Below, piece after piece: positions 61,110 to 64,000 of a stretch of DNA of 64,000 bases. The position numbers and the translations under genes are program-made. The notes under the pieces are model-generated. The model made no database searches, was not told where the DNA came from, and was given only the letters and a program-made list of their open reading frames with translations. The stretch's first letter is position 1; each line of letters opens with the position of its first letter. Source of the DNA: Cristatella mucedo (taxonomy: Eukaryota > Bryozoa > Phylactolaemata > Cristatellidae); assembly GCA_009760855.2 (NCBI GenBank), contig WPIO01000076.1, positions 1,074,501 to 1,138,500 of the forward strand. The letters are read 5' to 3'.

Positions 61110-61700
61110 AAAGCAAATGGTCTAGGCATAGTTGCCGCACCACACCGCTTTTTCTCGACCTGCACTGGCTTCCACTCATCGACTTCAAGGTTCTGTCACT
61201 CACTTCTAGGTCTCTTCATTCTTTGGCTCCAGCCTACTTTTCAGATCTACTTCACCAGGCTAGGCATGGTACCACTCGCTTTTCTGAATCTAATCGTTTA
61301 GCTAGACCTCGTACGAACCTCAAATCCCTTGGAGACCGTGCCTTTAGTTTGCATGCTCCCGAAGCCTGGAACACACTTCCGACTGGTGTCAAGACATCCC
61401 CTGACTTGACGACATTTAAAAAGAAACTAAGAATAACGCATATATTTATCACAGCATTGAGTGGGTCCATTTGATTGGTCCTTTGTGTGCTTATGGGTGC
61501 TGACACTGTGCATGCTGCCACTAACCATATTTGTTTGCTGACCCTGTGAATGTTACCTCTAACCATGCTTGTTGTCATTGAGCATGCTACCACTAACCAC
61601 TCAATCATGCTTCCTTTGCAACAGATGTAAAGTGTCTAGAAAGAGATTAAGTTGATTGAGGGTGCTATACAAATGTTTTTATTATTATTATTATTATTTA
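61110..61700 (+). mobile_element. LINE-A 3' end
   Basis: The plus strand encodes 'DLHWLPLIDFKVLSLTSRSL', 'SLAPAYFSDLLHQARHGTTR' and 'NLKSLGDRAFSLHAPEAWNT' in one 137-codon frame (61061-61474). The 3' untranslated region and tail ('agagattaagttgattgagg', then ATT repeats to 61700) follow. A short deletion is visible near 'LPLIDF'. Confidence 0.8.
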
Positions 61701-61944
61701 TTGTTATTATTAATATGGGGTCTGGATGTTAGTTGCTGCTATCTTCTGGAAGTAGTTTGCCGGTTTTTGTAGCATCGTAGTGAGGACCGTCAAGGTGCTT
61801 GTTTGCTGAACACTAGAATGATAAAGTCAGGCAACGTGGCCTAAGATAAACAACATAGAAAGTAAGCTGGGCGAAAGCTTAAGCCTGAAAGCTTTATTTC
61901 AACCCACACATTCCTCGTAGCCTGTTCACCGCATCTGGATGTCG

Positions 61945-62290
61945 TGTTTCGGTATGACCTTTCGATAGATGATGGATCAGCTCTGCAGTGAAGTCTGCCT
62001 ACTTTCAGCAACATAGCATTGCAAAATTCTGCCATGCTTATACAAGCGTATCCAAGTCATGCTATTTGGGATCTTGTATCATGGGCATCTATAACTCTCC
62101 TTGCAGATTTTCATGCCTATGCACTAAGATGCTCACACGTGCTGCAAAATTCAGCTGCTAGGCTTGTATATTTCAGAAACGTCACAATTGTCAAATTGCA
62201 CCACTTAAGCATCATGCAGCTCTTCAACTTCAAGCCGCATGGGCAGCAGCCATGGCGAGAAGCAGGGGCCCTATTTTGGTGAAATTTGCA
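61945..62290 (+). mobile_element. LINE-A, old internal fragment
   Basis: 'tatgacctttcgatagatga', 'gtctgcctactttcagcaac' and 'caaaattcagctgctaggct' match LINE-A blocks in order on the plus strand, with deletions and stops. Confidence 0.6.
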
Positions 62291-62639
62291 TTGTATTTGA
62301 ACGAACAGTGATTTTACGTTACATATGAAAAGGACGGTGTAGTGGAAATATTAGCTAACAAAAGATGTAGTGGTTATATATTAGCTAACAGGCTAACTGA
62401 AAATGGCCTTTGCCAGCAAAGTGAGCTTCGAATGTGGGTGAGCGAGCTCACTTTGTGGGTGCTCTGCTCTGCTCGAGGCTCTCGCGACGGAGGCCCGCGC
62501 GACTCCTGGGTTTCTCAGTGCAAAGCTGCTGTTGGCCTTTCTTTTATTGGTCGGGCTTCTGCCGGAAGACCTTGTGCAAGATTCCGAACAGTTAAATCTG
62601 CTATTGCCAGGTATAGACTTGAAGATTCTGTCACTTAAT

Positions 62640-63090
62640 TCTTAATTTCTAATTCTTAATTCAGTTCCCTTAATTCTTTGGCTACAGCCTTCCAATCAGA
62701 ACTACTTCCCTACCAGGCCAAGAATCGTGCAACCCTCTGTTCTGACTCGAATCGTTCAGCCATACCTCGTCTGAGCCGAAAATCCTAGGAGACCGTGACT
62801 TTAGTTCGTACGCTCCCAAAGCTTGGAGCTCACTACTGATGCACGTCACAACGTGCCCTGACATGACGACATTTAAAAAGAAGCTTGAAACCCCTGTATA
62901 TTACAGCATTTAGTGGATCTTTGTGATTCATCCTTTGTGTGCATATGCAAGCGTATGCTGTGCCTGCTGCTTTCGGATGCCAACATCGATCATTTGGTTA
63001 CAGCTTTGTATACAGCATCTGTAAAGTGCCTAGGAAGAGATTCAGTTCTCTGAGGGCGCTATACAAATGTATTATTATTGTTTTTTTTTT
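62640..63090 (+). mobile_element. LINE-A, old 3' end
   Basis: 'ggctacagccttccaatcag', 'cctaggagaccgtgacttta', 'cgacatttaaaaagaagctt' and a tail with 'agagattcagttctctgagg' and ATT-type sequence. It may be the remainder of the insertion at 61945-62290, separated by unrelated sequence. Confidence 0.65.
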
Positions 63091-64000
63091 ATTATTAATG
63101 TTATCTGTACAACCACCAGTTAGCTTGAATTAGATTATAATGGCATCTCGACAACACCGCAAGGTAGTTCTCTACTGTTGCTGCATATTTTGATGAGCAG
63201 GTGCTGATTTTTCCTCATGAAAGACTGCCGGAGTTCACACCTGTTGCCAGGACCAAACCGGATACTAATCAATGTTGCCTTGAAGGCAGACAGGCTCATG
63301 GGAAAGACTTGTGAGCAAAAATTGGGCCTGCTCTTGGAGATTAATTTCGTCCGACTATTTACTGCTTGACAGCTTTCGTAGTACATTGTGGTGATCTAAG
63401 CTTTTTAATATTGGATTAATTTTATAATCCAGTCTTTGATTCATGGACTCTCTACTCTATTATGCTTAGGGGAACACTCTACTTATTTGGCCCCTTAAGT
63501 GTTCTTAGCTTCATAAATTGCGTTAGTCCTCGTTATCAGAAGGCATCATTTGTGCTAGCTTTCAATGTCGTTAGTTGGCCAATGACTTTTCGAAAAGCCA
63601 GCTGCTGGAGTGACGCCCAATATTGGGCAATGGCTCTGTGGGACCATCGAGCTCTTGTTGAATCAGATCATTAGAGTGAATTCGGTTTGCTTTGAAAGAA
63701 AAGGTGTGTCAATACTTCTGACTTTGACCTTGGCTCTTCAAGAAATGCATGGACATTGACAACCGAGCATGTGGTCACTTTAGTATGCTATGGTCACTTG
63801 AGAAAGGTCTGCACGAAGTAATGAGCTTGACCTGTTCTTACGTAGGAGTTGTTTCTCTTAATGAGTTTTCAAGCCGATGCCATCCTGGTGTGTTCCAATT
63901 CTTTTTCTATGGAATGATTTTGCCAAAGCAAAAAATGGCTCGATTCGTGCTGCTTAGGCTCAGTCCTTGGTCTGCTTTCAGGCTCTGATTGGTGTCAGTA

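Larger units (their letters stand above)
61037..64000 (+). other. PSME4: PSME4 intron 33 (continues past the window)
   Basis: About 3 kb with LINE-A fragments at 61110-61700, 61945-62290 and 62640-63090. I found no further PSME4 exon. From 63110 to 64000 I see only unassigned sequence. Confidence 0.6.

Noticed and set aside
63197-63310. Possible next PSME4 exon ('VLIFPHERLPEFTPVAR')
   Set aside because: It is preceded by an AG and has a faint 'PEFT' match, but the frame stops soon after with no clear donor and the alignment is not convincing.

Overview
This is animal nuclear DNA. It carries a large spliced gene, many non-LTR retrotransposon (LINE) fragments of the L2/CR1 type, tRNA-derived SINE-like repeats, a solo LTR and many microsatellites. 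I see no prokaryotic operons, CRISPR arrays or phage genes. The lineage cannot be fixed from the window. The host protein is clearly homologous to vertebrate PSME4 but quite diverged from it, and the LINEs are of a kind common in invertebrates and fish, so a marine or other invertebrate is the safest guess.

The one host gene I can support is the plus-strand orthologue of PSME4 (proteasome activator PA200/Blm10). Its start codon is at 18374, just after an in-frame stop. I traced 33 exons to about 61036 (exons 1-31 firm, 32-33 less so), about 1490 codons without an in-frame stop. Vertebrate PA200 is about 1840 residues, so the C-terminal quarter, including the bromodomain-like region and the C-terminal tail that contacts the 20S proteasome, lies beyond the right edge. 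Intron phases agree across almost every junction. Intron 25 appears to be a GC-AG intron.

Layout: 1-18 kb is intergenic and repeat-rich. It holds SINE-like elements, LINE-A copies at 4.8-6.5, 9.5-10.6, 10.9-11.4 and 14.3-15.7 kb, and a solo LTR inside the first LINE. 18.4-61 kb is PSME4, whose introns hold most of the remaining repeats: a second LINE family (LINE-B) at 20.3, 29.6 and 32.0 kb, LINE-A fragments at 19.2, 21.1, 32.7, 34.0, 42.0, 48.8, 54.5, 57.5 and 61.1 kb, SINEs, a 21-bp minisatellite, a roughly 156-bp repeat family and long pyrimidine or TG microsatellites. 61-64 kb is intron with more LINE-A debris.

The most interesting mobile-element signal is a small tRNA-headed element (SINE-2, copies at 41.4 and 49.2 kb) whose 3' end matches the 3' end of LINE-A. 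This suggests a SINE that borrows the LINE-A reverse transcriptase. I did not find a convincing new cellular system; the notable points are repeat biology and gene structure.
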